The notes under the pieces were generated by a model that worked only from the letters and a program-made list of their open reading frames with translations, ran no database searches and had not been told where the DNA came from. DNA of 60,432 nucleotides from positions 1 to 60,432 of the forward strand of contig CAIMSU010000065.1 of the NCBI GenBank assembly GCA_903844155.1, in the 5' to 3' direction. Numbering within the stretch: the first letter of the stretch is position 1; each line of letters begins with the position of its first letter. Below are positions 35,215 to 43,594 of this stretch, piece after piece. The stretch comes from an uncultured Pseudomonadota bacterium. Lineage in GTDB: Bacteria; Myxococcota_A; UBA796; SXON01. Position numbers and translations under genes: made by a program.

Positions 35215-36952
35215 CCAGGGCTGGCGCCAGGCGCGCGTCTGGCTGCCTGTAGCGCTGGCGTTCCTCGCGACGTTTCCGGCCTGGCTCGACCCGGTTCACC
35301 GGTTTGTCGGCCGGTCGGAGGGCGAGATCCGCGACCACGCCTGGGTGGCCTGGCTGGTCCAGCACCACGTCTGGGTGGACCAGGTCTGGCCGTTTCCGTT
35401 CGGCGGCAAGTCGGCGCTGATCTTTCAGAATGTCGGGTTTCCCCGGGGAATCTCGCTGTACCCGCTGGACCCGCTGAATCAGCTCGTCCTGACGCTGACG
35501 TCGCCGGTCATCGGCCTGCAACCGGCCATGCTGGTGCTGACGACGGGCTTGTTGGCGTTGGCGGGCATCGCTGCCGGGCGTCTGGCGGTCGCCCTCGGGC
35601 AATCCGGCAGCAACGCCGCGGTCGTCGCGGTGCTGACGGTGCTGGGGCCGCCGGTGCTCGGCAGCTTTGTAGACGGGCAGACGGAGGGGATGGGGTCGTG
35701 CTGGGCGCTCTTCCTGCTTGGGACGTTTGCCGGCGGTTTTTCCGGGCGGGAGCTTGGCGGCGGGTGGCGTGGGAGGCCGGGGCTATGGCGTGGGGTCCGG
35801 CTTGGGCTGGAGGGGAGCGCCCTCATCGCTTCCACACCGTACCAGGCGCACGCGTGGACGCTGGCCGGGGGCTTCCTCCTGGTGGCGCTGCTTGTTTCCC
35901 GGCGTTTTCCGCCGGCAGCGCTCGTCTCGCTCGCGCTGATCCTCCCCGTGGCGTTCGTGTGCGGGCGCGGCCTGACCAGCGCGGAGTCCGGCCGGAATGG
36001 CCAGATCACGCAGCGCACCCGCGCCGGGGATTGGCCGCCTCGCTCCGTTGTCGCCGAGGCGATCATGCCTCCGGCGCAGCCGCAGGTGGGCGTCACGCCC
36101 TCGCCGGCGTGGCCCTGGCCGCGCGAGGCCCGCTTGCTCGTCCCCACGACCGGACCCCGGCGGTGGAGCGGGACCGTCCTTCCCGGGATGGCGAGCGGGG
36201 TCGTCCTCCTCGCCCTCCTCCATCGTCGCCGGTCCCCTGGCCCGTCCGGACGCCGTCGGCGCCACCTCATCGCCACCCTCGCGGCTGGCACGGCCGTCTA
36301 CGCCTCCCTCGCCTTCGGGAGCGCCCACGATCACGGCTGGGACGTCCCGTTGCCGTTTGACCTCTGGTATCGGTACTTTCCCCTTGGGCATCTCGCGTGG
36401 AAGCCGCAGCAGTATGCGGTCCCGGCCTGGGAGCTCGCGGTGGTCCTTGCGGGGTTCCTGCCGGCTCCCCTGCTCTACGTCGGGGCCGCGCTCTGTGCGT
36501 TGGAGATCCAGCGATTCAGCCCGATTCAACTGCCCCTTCCCGCGCTCGAGCTACGTGCGCAGGCCTGGATGCGGGCGGTGGATGGCCCGGTGGTCGAGTT
36601 CCCCGCTCGGGCGCGCTCCCGCGGTGGCGTGAACCGCCTGCCCGAGGACGAGCTCCTGGCGCAGATCGTCCACGAACAGCCGATCGCGGACGCGTTCGGG
36701 CGCGGCGCGAACCCGGCACAGGCCGCGCTTCTCGACGCGCTCGGGCGCGAGGCCGGATGGGGGGTGTCGCCCGAGACCCCTCCCGTCGCTGAAGCATTGA
36801 ACGTGGCGACCGGAGCGGGTTTTCGCGTGCTCGTCGTCCACGCCGAAGGCATGGAGCAGAGCGAGCGGAAGGGCGTCCTCGCCGCGCTCGGCCCGCTGCT
36901 CGGCCCACCGACCGACGCGGACGGGACGTGGGTGTGGGCGATCGGCCGCTGA
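35207..36952 (+). CDS. Polytopic membrane protein, glycosyltransferase-like topology
   Basis: 581 residues from the ATG at 35207, inside the last codons of rpiB. At least nine hydrophobic segments are visible (for example VWLPVALAFLATFPAWL, AMLVLTTGLLALAGIAAGRL, WTLAGGFLLVALLVS, WELAVVLAGFLPAPLLYVG). An early loop reads GRSEGEIRDHAWVAWLVQHH, with acidic and His residues close after the first membrane segment, as in GT-C-type glycosyltransferases. A soluble C-terminal domain of about 130 residues follows. Related in pattern to the pair at 43595-47034. Sugar transfer is a guess from topology. Confidence 0.65.
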   Translation: MSSQGWRQARVWLPVALAFLATFPAWLDPVHRFVGRSEGEIRDHAWVAWLVQHHVWVDQVWPFPFGGKSALIFQNVGFPRGISLYPLDPLNQLVLTLTSPVIGLQPAMLVLTTGLLALAGIAAGRLAVALGQSGSNAAVVAVLTVLGPPVLGSFVDGQTEGMGSCWALFLLGTFAGGFSGRELGGGWRGRPGLWRGVRLGLEGSALIASTPYQAHAWTLAGGFLLVALLVSRRFPPAALVSLALILPVAFVCGRGLTSAESGRNGQITQRTRAGDWPPRSVVAEAIMPPAQPQVGVTPSPAWPWPREARLLVPTTGPRRWSGTVLPGMASGVVLLALLHRRRSPGPSGRRRRHLIATLAAGTAVYASLAFGSAHDHGWDVPLPFDLWYRYFPLGHLAWKPQQYAVPAWELAVVLAGFLPAPLLYVGAALCALEIQRFSPIQLPLPALELRAQAWMRAVDGPVVEFPARARSRGGVNRLPEDELLAQIVHEQPIADAFGRGANPAQAALLDALGREAGWGVSPETPPVAEALNVATGAGFRVLVVHAEGMEQSERKGVLAALGPLLGPPTDADGTWVWAIGR

Positions 36953-36955
36953 ACC

Positions 36956-37432
36956 CTACCCGACCGCGACCTCTTCCCAGTCGGCCTGCGCAACCCCAAC
37001 ATTCCCGGCGAGAAAGCTGTGGAGTCCGTGGTTGGGCGCGGCGACGAGGCGGATGAGCAACCGGGACCCGTGCGGCGCGTCCTCAAACTGCACCCAGCGG
37101 ATCGGGATCAGAACGCGGACCCCACCGATGTCAAACTGGCCGAACTTCAGGCGTCGCACCAGCTCTTCTCCCAGCTCCCGGCGCGTGGACGGCGACTGCG
37201 GCAATACCCACGTCGTGTCCGCCCGGACCATCTCCGCGTGCAGCAGCGAGATGTGGAGCATGCCGTCGAGGATCCCGCGCATTCCGCGCACCGTCGCCCG
37301 GTCGACCAGCGAGTAGTCGATGCCCTCCGCCCGCTCGGGCGGCTCCACGCCCGCGAACAGATCCATCACCCGGTCAAACCAACTGACCGGGTAATCGGGG
37401 TGGTAGACGCGGAGGCGGTCGGTCACGCTCAT
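36956..37432 (-). CDS. Soluble protein of unknown function
   Basis: 158 residues from the ATG at 37432 (a GTG three codons earlier is possible). No signal peptide or membrane segment. It reads as a mixed alpha/beta cytoplasmic protein (VYHPDYPVSWFDRVMDLF, LLHAEMVRADTTWVLPQS, IPIRWVQFEDAPHGSRLLIR). No family recognised. Convergent with the membrane-protein gene, only 3 nt apart, and 60 nt downstream of the dehydrogenase gene on its own strand. Confidence 0.6.
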   Translation of the reverse strand: MSVTDRLRVYHPDYPVSWFDRVMDLFAGVEPPERAEGIDYSLVDRATVRGMRGILDGMLHISLLHAEMVRADTTWVLPQSPSTRRELGEELVRRLKFGQFDIGGVRVLIPIRWVQFEDAPHGSRLLIRLVAAPNHGLHSFLAGNVGVAQADWEEVAVG

Positions 37433-37492
37433 AGTGTACACCGGAGTTCACCGGTTTTGGACACCGCGGGCGCCAGAAGGTTCCGGGCAGCC

Positions 37493-38800
37493 CTACCGCA
37501 CGATTTGTCGCACCCGGCGGACCACGCCCGGCGTCCCCGTGAGCTTGGACGCGCGGTCGTCAATCTCCTGCAGCTCCGCATCGGAGAGCGGCCGGTCCAA
37601 CGCCAGCAGATCGATGGCGACGCCGAGCTCGTCCAGGTCCATGTGCGCGGTCGACAAGTTGGAGACGCCAGCGTCGAAGATCGCGTCCTGGATGGCCTTG
37701 CGCGCGCCGCGCTCGGTCCCGTGGATGACCGAGAGGAGCGTGGCGTGGTCAGGCAGATCGGTGTGGCCGAGCACCATTCGCGGCCGGAACACGCAGTCGC
37801 GGAGGTAGCCGACGTCTGAGAACGTGCGGATCGTGTGGGCGACGCGGCGGGCGATGCGGGGCTGGGCGTCCACCGTGGCGGCGCCGAGGTGCGGCGTGGT
37901 CGCGACGCGGGGCTCGGAGGCGTAGGGGTTCGCCCAGGGGCCCGAGCCGCGCGGCTCTTCGGGGTACACGTCGACGGCGGCACGGCGTACTTCTTTCGCC
38001 TCGATGGCAGCGAGCAGATCGGCGGGGTCGTAGAGAAAACCGCGGGCCAGGTTCAGGAAGATGCGGGGCGAGGGGTCCGGGCGGTCGGCGGCGAGCTGGG
38101 CGAAGTGGCCGCGGGTGATGAGCGCGCGGTTGGACTTCCCGAGGATGTCCTCGGCGCTCACGTGCGTCGTCACGCAGTCGGACCCGCGAAAGAGCGCGTC
38201 GATCGTGCTCATCTGCTGCCAGCCCATCTCCATGCCGATCTCGCGGGCAACCTCGCGCGTGTCGTGGAAGGCGATCTTCATCCCGAAGGCCTCGGCCGCG
38301 CGCGCGACCTGACGGCCGATATTGCCGAGGCCGAGGATGCCAAGAACGCGGCCTTGTACCTCGAACCGCTCGGTCTGCGACTTGTCGAAGCCGCCCGCGC
38401 GGGTGTGGTCGTAGGTCTCATAAAGCCTGCGCGAGAGGGCCACGAGGTGCGCGATGGCCAGCTCGACGACCGAGCGGCCGTTGGAGACGGGGTCGTTGAA
38501 GACGAGCACGCCGTGGTCGGCGCAGGCGCGCTTGTCGACGCTGTCGTCGCCGATGCAGCAGAGCTGGACGGCGACGAGGTCGGGACAGGACTCGACCATC
38601 TTGCGGGTGACCGGCACGCGCGAGCGCTTGAACAGCACCTGGTGCCGGCCCTCGATCAACCAGGCCGTCAGCTCCGCCTCGTCGGGCACGTGCTGGCGCC
38701 TGTCGACCGTCCAGCCGTCCTCACGCAGGAGCTCGTCGAGGACCGTGTCGGGGTGCTCGACGACCAGCGCGCGGGAGAGGGGGCCGTGGTGCAGGAGCAT
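37493..38800 (-). CDS. D-2-hydroxyacid dehydrogenase, phosphoglycerate-dehydrogenase-like
   Basis: 435 residues. Signature parts: LGILGLGNIGRQVARAAEAF (NAD-binding GxGxxG), NLARGFLYD with the substrate Arg, DVYPEEP with the catalytic Glu, and ATTPHLGAATVDAQ with the catalytic His. A C-terminal extension of about 100 residues (FRPRMVLGHTDLPDHATLLS) has the layout of an ACT-like regulatory domain, as in SerA-type 3-phosphoglycerate dehydrogenase, the first step of serine synthesis. Other 2-hydroxyacids are possible. Confidence 0.85.
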   Translation of the reverse strand: MLLHHGPLSRALVVEHPDTVLDELLREDGWTVDRRQHVPDEAELTAWLIEGRHQVLFKRSRVPVTRKMVESCPDLVAVQLCCIGDDSVDKRACADHGVLVFNDPVSNGRSVVELAIAHLVALSRRLYETYDHTRAGGFDKSQTERFEVQGRVLGILGLGNIGRQVARAAEAFGMKIAFHDTREVAREIGMEMGWQQMSTIDALFRGSDCVTTHVSAEDILGKSNRALITRGHFAQLAADRPDPSPRIFLNLARGFLYDPADLLAAIEAKEVRRAAVDVYPEEPRGSGPWANPYASEPRVATTPHLGAATVDAQPRIARRVAHTIRTFSDVGYLRDCVFRPRMVLGHTDLPDHATLLSVIHGTERGARKAIQDAIFDAGVSNLSTAHMDLDELGVAIDLLALDRPLSDAELQEIDDRASKLTGTPGVVRRVRQIVR

Positions 38801-38861
38801 CGGGATCTCGGGTGGGGCGCGCGGTTATCAAGGATCGGGGCGATCGCCGCCTGACCGGCGC

Positions 38862-39106
38862 CAAAAGTCGTCATGCCAATCCTGACCGTGGTCAAATGTC
38901 GGGGAGCAGGGCCGCGGCGGGGCGAAACGAGGGGTTGGCGATCAGGCTGCCGGGTGGGGGCCGACGCGGCGACGATGCAACGCCGGCTATTCTGGAGTGT
39001 GCGGCGGCGCGGGCGGAGGCGGCATCGCCCGAGCCGGTCCAGTCCGGCGGCGCCACGCGCCTCAGCGACTTTTGACTCGGGTCAGGAAGCGGTTCGCGAC
39101 ATTTGA
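38862..39106. mobile_element. Short IS21-like relic with repeated inverted ends and no transposase
   Basis: The left end has CAAAAGTCG (38862-38870) and TCAAATGTCG (38892-38901), with TCCTGACC between them. The right end has the same parts inverted: CGACTTTTGA (39066-39075), GGGTCAGGAA (39079-39088) and CGACATTTGA (39097-39106). Two spaced repeats at each end, inverted to each other, are the pattern of IS21-family termini. The 165 bp inside code for nothing I can support. This fills most of the gap 38801-39158, the longest without a gene; the element is a non-autonomous or deleted copy. Confidence 0.55.
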
Positions 39107-39158
39107 GGCGGGTCTGGTCCGTCAAACCCCCGGTCGCGCGCGTTGATACGGCGTGGCG

Positions 39159-40112
39159 ATGCTCATCTGGCTCCTCTCCTGCGCCGCGACCCCCGAGATC
39201 ACCGCTCCCGTGGCTGTCGCCCCGAAAGAGCCGGTTGCGACTGTGCTCGCCCCCGATCCCACCGCGCCGTCGCCCGTCTCACCCGCTTCCCCGCCCGCGC
39301 TCTGGCCGGCTCCAGCCCGCCTCGTGGCCATCGGGGATCTGCACGGCGACGTCACTTCCGCCATGCTCGCGCTCAAGCTGGGCGGGCTCGTTGACGACCA
39401 CGGCACCTGGGTCGGCGGTACCTCCTGGCTCGTGCAGACCGGGGATGTGCTGGACCGTGGCAGGAATGGGCCGTCGATGCTCACTTTCCTGGGAGGCCTG
39501 GAGACGGAGGCTGCGGCGGCGGGCGGCAAGGTCATCGTGCTCGACGGCAACCACGAGCTGATGAACCTGCAGGGGGACTGGCGGTATGTCGCGGACTTCG
39601 CCGAGTTTCCGGGGGCGACCGAGGAGGCTCGCACGGCGGCTCGGAAGGCCTGGATGTCGCCGACGGGGGACGGCGGAAAGTGGGTGTTGTCCCACGGGAT
39701 CACCGTGCAAATCGGCGACACCGTCTTCGTACACGGCGGCATCGACAGCAACTGGGCTTCGCACGGGATCGCGGGTTTGAACGCCCTCGCCTTCGCCGAC
39801 CCGCGGAACGCCCAGTCACTCGTCCTCGGGCCCGACGGCCCGCTCTGGAACCGGGCGTATCTCCTCGAAGATCCCGTCGCCATCTGCCCCGAACTCTCGC
39901 GGGCCCTGGCCACGCTCGGCGCCCGGCGCATGGTCGTTGGCCACACCACGCAGGACAGCGGCCGCATCGCCACCCGCTGCGACGGGGAGCTTTACGGGAT
40001 TGATACTGGGATTAGCGCATACTACGGCGTGCACCCGAGCGCGCTCGTCATCACGCACGCTGCAGGCCAGCCCGACGTCGTCACAGCGTTGCCGACACCC
40101 GGCGGCGGCTGA
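39159..40112 (+). CDS. Calcineurin-like metallophosphatase, probable lipoprotein
   Basis: 317 residues from the ATG at 39159 (a GTG two codons earlier is possible). The start MLIWLLSCAATPE looks like a lipoprotein signal (LLSC, Cys8), then a Pro/Ala linker. The metallophosphatase motifs are complete and in order: GDLHGD, GDVLDRG, GNHE, FVHGG and GHTTQD. GDLHGD and GDVLDRG are closest to the PPP-like bacterial phosphatases (Shewanella-like and ApaH-related). It would hydrolyse phosphoesters in the envelope. Its end overlaps the convergent MYXO-CTERM gene by 32 nt. Confidence 0.85.
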   Translation: MLIWLLSCAATPEITAPVAVAPKEPVATVLAPDPTAPSPVSPASPPALWPAPARLVAIGDLHGDVTSAMLALKLGGLVDDHGTWVGGTSWLVQTGDVLDRGRNGPSMLTFLGGLETEAAAAGGKVIVLDGNHELMNLQGDWRYVADFAEFPGATEEARTAARKAWMSPTGDGGKWVLSHGITVQIGDTVFVHGGIDSNWASHGIAGLNALAFADPRNAQSLVLGPDGPLWNRAYLLEDPVAICPELSRALATLGARRMVVGHTTQDSGRIATRCDGELYGIDTGISAYYGVHPSALVITHAAGQPDVVTALPTPGGG

Positions 40113-41145
40113 CCACCAGCGCGAGCGGGAGGAGGCCCAAAACCCAGGTCGCATCCGTCGTTCCCGTCGAGCACCCGCACCCCTTGCTGTTCACAGTGAA
40201 CGCCGCCGAGAGCGTGGCGGAGCTGCCATCGACGTTGCGGACGACGACGTCGTAGGTGCCCGAAGGCAGCGCGCCGGGGGACTTGCCGCTGATGGTGCCG
40301 CCGTCCTGCACGACGACGCTGCTGCTGGCGAGCCCGCCTATGGACACGTCCGCGCCGGTCGCAAAGCCGCTGCCAAGCACGACGAAGTCGACGGCCACGC
40401 CGGGATCCGTGGAGGCGGGCGTGATCGCGTAGACGGCGACAGCGCCGTTTGCGGTGTCCGACCCGGAGCCCGAGTCGGTGTCGGTGTCACTGTCGGTGTC
40501 CGTGTCGGCGTCGCCAGAGCTGCCGCCGCCGGATTCGGCGCGTACAACCCAGGCTCCGTGCGCACCGGCGCTGGCCAGGGTCTGGATGCCGCTGGACAGC
40601 TGGATGTAGTTCCCGTCGTCCGGGGCGGTGTTGTAGATGAACAGCCCGGACGTGTCGTTGGTCGTGTTCTTGGGCCAGGCGTCGCCGCCGCTGCTGTCCG
40701 GCGCGCAGATCCAGATGACGAGCCCGACGTCGGTCATCACGATGTTGTCGGTGCCCGCGGTGTCCCCCTTCAGTGTGATCGTCTGGAACGCGCTGGTGGA
40801 CACGGTCACGTCCACGCCTTCCGGGCCCCACGCATACGGCGCGCTGACCGAGGGGAGGTCAGTGCCGTTCGTGACCTGGATGCCAACCTCGGCGACGGTC
40901 GAGTCGCCGTCCTGGTTGCCCTGGCTGGAGCCGAGGAGGAACTCGACGGTGTCGATGGTGAGCGGCAGATCGGAGGGGTTGGCCTTGAGCACGCTGATCG
41001 CGCACTCCGGGTATGCGAGCCAGCCGACCTGGCTGTTGTCCGGCCCGAACGTGTCGTCCGTCGAGGTGTCGTTGCGGAGGGTGACGCCGGCCACCGCCGT
41101 GCCGGAGAGGAGGTGACAAAACGTGTAGAGCAGGGCTGGGATCAT
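40081..41145 (-). CDS. Secreted IPT/TIG-domain protein with MYXO-CTERM tail
   Basis: 354 residues. Signal peptide (MIPALLYTFCHLLSGTAVAG), an N-terminal beta-sandwich of about 190 residues, a short Asp-Thr/Ser linker (DADTDTDSDTDTDSGSG), an IPT/TIG-like Ig domain (ITPASTDPGVAVDFVVLGSG, GGLASSSVVVQDG, LPSGTYDVVVRN) and the end KGCGCSTGTTDATWVLG plus hydrophobic residues and RRR. This is a MYXO-CTERM sorting tail. It should be anchored at the cell surface after processing. Role unknown; adhesion is a fair guess for this layout. Confidence 0.82.
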   Translation of the reverse strand: MIPALLYTFCHLLSGTAVAGVTLRNDTSTDDTFGPDNSQVGWLAYPECAISVLKANPSDLPLTIDTVEFLLGSSQGNQDGDSTVAEVGIQVTNGTDLPSVSAPYAWGPEGVDVTVSTSAFQTITLKGDTAGTDNIVMTDVGLVIWICAPDSSGGDAWPKNTTNDTSGLFIYNTAPDDGNYIQLSSGIQTLASAGAHGAWVVRAESGGGSSGDADTDTDSDTDTDSGSGSDTANGAVAVYAITPASTDPGVAVDFVVLGSGFATGADVSIGGLASSSVVVQDGGTISGKSPGALPSGTYDVVVRNVDGSSATLSAAFTVNSKGCGCSTGTTDATWVLGLLPLALVVSRRRVSATL

Positions 41146-41174
41146 CGCGGCAAACCTCTGCGACAGGGTACCAC

Positions 41175-42800
41175 ATGAGATACCGGGACCGGATGCGACG
41201 CGTCGTGGGAACCCACGCCACCCTGTGCCTGCCGGTCGCGCTCGTCGCCTGCGCGAGCGCCCCGCCTGCGCGAGCGCCCGACTCGTCGATCACGCCCTGC
41301 GTGGCGTCGTCGCCCGTCTGGCCGGCGCCCGTGACGACGCTCAACAGCCGACTTGTCGCCGACCCCTCGCTCGCGTCGCCCACTGATTTGAACCCCGCCC
41401 TGCCCGATGGCCTCGTGGCCGCGGAGGACCTTGGCCTTGGCGGATACGCCATTGTAGCGGGTGAACCGCGCAAACTCCGGCTTGACCTCGTTCCCTTGTA
41501 CGTCGCCGGACCGGCGTCAAAGCGCCGCAGCCTCGCGTTCTTTTTTCATGAGAGCGACGCGCAGATCGCCGACGCCGAGAGCCCCATACGGATGGTCGGC
41601 GCCGACGCCATCGGCGGGACCGAGTCCGCGGCCCGACCTGCCGACCTGTACGCGATCCACGCCCTCGACGCCATCATCAAGACCGCCGACGACATCAACA
41701 CGACCGTCCCCATCGACTTTGCCCTCGCCACTGGCGACAACGCCGACAACGCGCAGGCCAACGAGCTCGGCTGGTTCGTGAACGTCTGGGATGGGGTGCG
41801 CTTCAAGCCCGATTCAGGCGTCCCCGACACCCAGGTCGACGAGGACTGCAACGACCCCCTCGCCGAATTCACACCGATCGGCGCCCATTTCCCCTGGTAC
41901 GCGGTGGCCGGGAATCACGACGTGCTCGTGCAGGGCAACTTCGCCCCCGAGCGGTACATCGACGAGGCGGTCGGGTCTGACGCGCCCATGGGCACGCGCG
42001 ACCTCTCCCAGCCGGGCGGTCCGGTCACCTACACGGCGGTCCCCGATGCCGCGCGTGCCGTCATGGAGCGCAGCGATCTCGCCTCGATCTACCTGGATTC
42101 CCCATCGACGCCAGGCCCAGCCGGTCACGGTTACACCCGCGCCAACGTCTCCGCCAACACCGTCGATTGGTCCGCCTCGCCCGTCCCGAATTCACCGATC
42201 GCGCTGATCAACGTGGACGCAAACCCGCCAGACATCGGCGACGCCGTGCTGACGGTCAAGGAGCGCGACACCTACCTGCTCCCCGCGATCCGAGCCGCGA
42301 CCGCCGCGAACAAGCTGATCATCCTCACAAGCCACTACGCGCTCGGCGAGATGGCCGTCTCGGACGGGACGGTGCTTGGCGACACGCTGATGGGCTACCC
42401 CAACGTGATCCTCGTTGTCGCGGGGCACACCCATGTGAACTCGGTGCGGGAGTTCGGCACGCAGGGCGACAACGCCGGGCACGGCTTTCTCCACGGTTTC
42501 TGGGAGATCCGGACGTCGTCGACCGTCGACTGGCCCGGTGAGGGGCGGTTCATCGAGATCGTCGACAATGGGGATCGGACCTTGTCGATCCTCACGACGT
42601 TGCTCGACTACGAAGCGCCGGCGGGGTCGCTCGCCTCGCGGGCGCGGGCGCTTTCGCTGATCGACATGCAGTCGGGATGGCGGGGGCAGGACGGGAGCGG
42701 GGACGTGGTGGATCGCAACACGGAGCTGGTGGTGCGCGTCCCGAACGGCTGGGCGACGAAAGCCGGGATCCCGGGCGTTCGCAGCGACCTGTTGCCATGA
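41175..42800 (+). CDS. Metallophosphoesterase lipoprotein
   Basis: 541 residues. Lipoprotein signal with lipobox LVAC (CLPVALVACAS). Motifs of the calcineurin-like family: LATGDNADNAQ, VAGNHD and VAGHTHVNSV, plus TSHYALGE supplying another His. Between the first two lies an insertion with a conserved-looking DEDCNDPLAE. The N-terminal FFFHESDAQIADAE would hold the first metal ligands (Asp and possibly His). It is transcribed away from the MYXO-CTERM gene (starts 29 nt apart), so both may share a promoter region. Substrate unknown; extracytoplasmic location inferred. Confidence 0.82.
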   Translation: MRYRDRMRRVVGTHATLCLPVALVACASAPPARAPDSSITPCVASSPVWPAPVTTLNSRLVADPSLASPTDLNPALPDGLVAAEDLGLGGYAIVAGEPRKLRLDLVPLYVAGPASKRRSLAFFFHESDAQIADAESPIRMVGADAIGGTESAARPADLYAIHALDAIIKTADDINTTVPIDFALATGDNADNAQANELGWFVNVWDGVRFKPDSGVPDTQVDEDCNDPLAEFTPIGAHFPWYAVAGNHDVLVQGNFAPERYIDEAVGSDAPMGTRDLSQPGGPVTYTAVPDAARAVMERSDLASIYLDSPSTPGPAGHGYTRANVSANTVDWSASPVPNSPIALINVDANPPDIGDAVLTVKERDTYLLPAIRAATAANKLIILTSHYALGEMAVSDGTVLGDTLMGYPNVILVVAGHTHVNSVREFGTQGDNAGHGFLHGFWEIRTSSTVDWPGEGRFIEIVDNGDRTLSILTTLLDYEAPAGSLASRARALSLIDMQSGWRGQDGSGDVVDRNTELVVRVPNGWATKAGIPGVRSDLLP

Positions 42801-42805
42801 CCGGG

Positions 42806-43576
42806 CTAGACGACCCGGTTGCCGGCGAGCACGGACACGGCGGAGCCGACGGCGATGAGCGCTGAATCGGGCGCGCGGTCGAGGGCCCGGGCGAGGTCGG
42901 CCCCGTAAAGCGCCTCCAGATCGCCCGAGATCGCGCCCTCGTCGGCATCGTGGAGCTCCCAGGGCGGGTGCGTGACCTCGTACTCGTCCGTCCCCGCCTC
43001 TCGGGCAAAACCAGCGGGCGAGGCGGTGTATCCCCAGTAGTGCTCGGTGATGAAGTTGGCGTGGCTCCCGCCCGGCGACGGTTGGGGCGACGACGCGACG
43101 CGCGCGCGGATCTCGCCCCAGCGCCCGGCCTGCTCAAAGCCGTACGCGACGACGTCGCCGATCTGCAAGGTGGCGGCTGTGATTCGCTCGCCCGCGCGCA
43201 GGAGGGAATGCCGCATAGGCAGGCACTCGTAGGGCTCGTTGTAGACCAGCCGGGCGACAGTCGCGATGGCGACGCGGGGCACGATCTCGCGGACGAACAC
43301 GACGCCGCGGCGAAACGACGCGCCCCGGTCAACGTCCGGCACGTTGCGACGGACGTAGAAACGAAGGTTCAACTCCTCAAAGTCGCGGTGGCCCGGGATC
43401 GGTACGCCCATGACCACCGTGTCGAGGAACATGAACCCGACGAGGCTGACCCAGCAGCGGTCGTCGTGCGCGTCGAGGACGGTGCCGGGCGGGACGCGGT
43501 CGGCGAGCAGGCCGGGATCGACCGCGTAGTTGAGCATGACGAGGTTCCGCCAGCGCGCGGAGAGAAACGTAGCCAT
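42806..43576 (-). CDS. DUF2071/YqjF-family protein
   Basis: 256 residues. The start MATFLSARWRNLVMLNYAVD and the parts GTVLDAHDDRCWVSLVGFMF and NLRFYVRRNVPDVDRG agree with the YqjF-like family (DUF2071), whose fold is related to acetoacetate decarboxylase. No signal peptide. Function is not established for the family. Convergent with the metallophosphoesterase gene (5 nt), and 18 nt downstream of the membrane-protein gene on the same strand. Confidence 0.8.
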   Translation of the reverse strand: MATFLSARWRNLVMLNYAVDPGLLADRVPPGTVLDAHDDRCWVSLVGFMFLDTVVMGVPIPGHRDFEELNLRFYVRRNVPDVDRGASFRRGVVFVREIVPRVAIATVARLVYNEPYECLPMRHSLLRAGERITAATLQIGDVVAYGFEQAGRWGEIRARVASSPQPSPGGSHANFITEHYWGYTASPAGFAREAGTDEYEVTHPPWELHDADEGAISGDLEALYGADLARALDRAPDSALIAVGSAVSVLAGNRVV

Positions 43577-43594
43577 TCAAGCCTCCATGACGGT

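Noticed and set aside
38892-39125. Short open frames inside the mobile-element relic
   Set aside because: They are Arg/Pro-rich, have no start signal and match nothing I recognise, so I treat the interior as non-coding.
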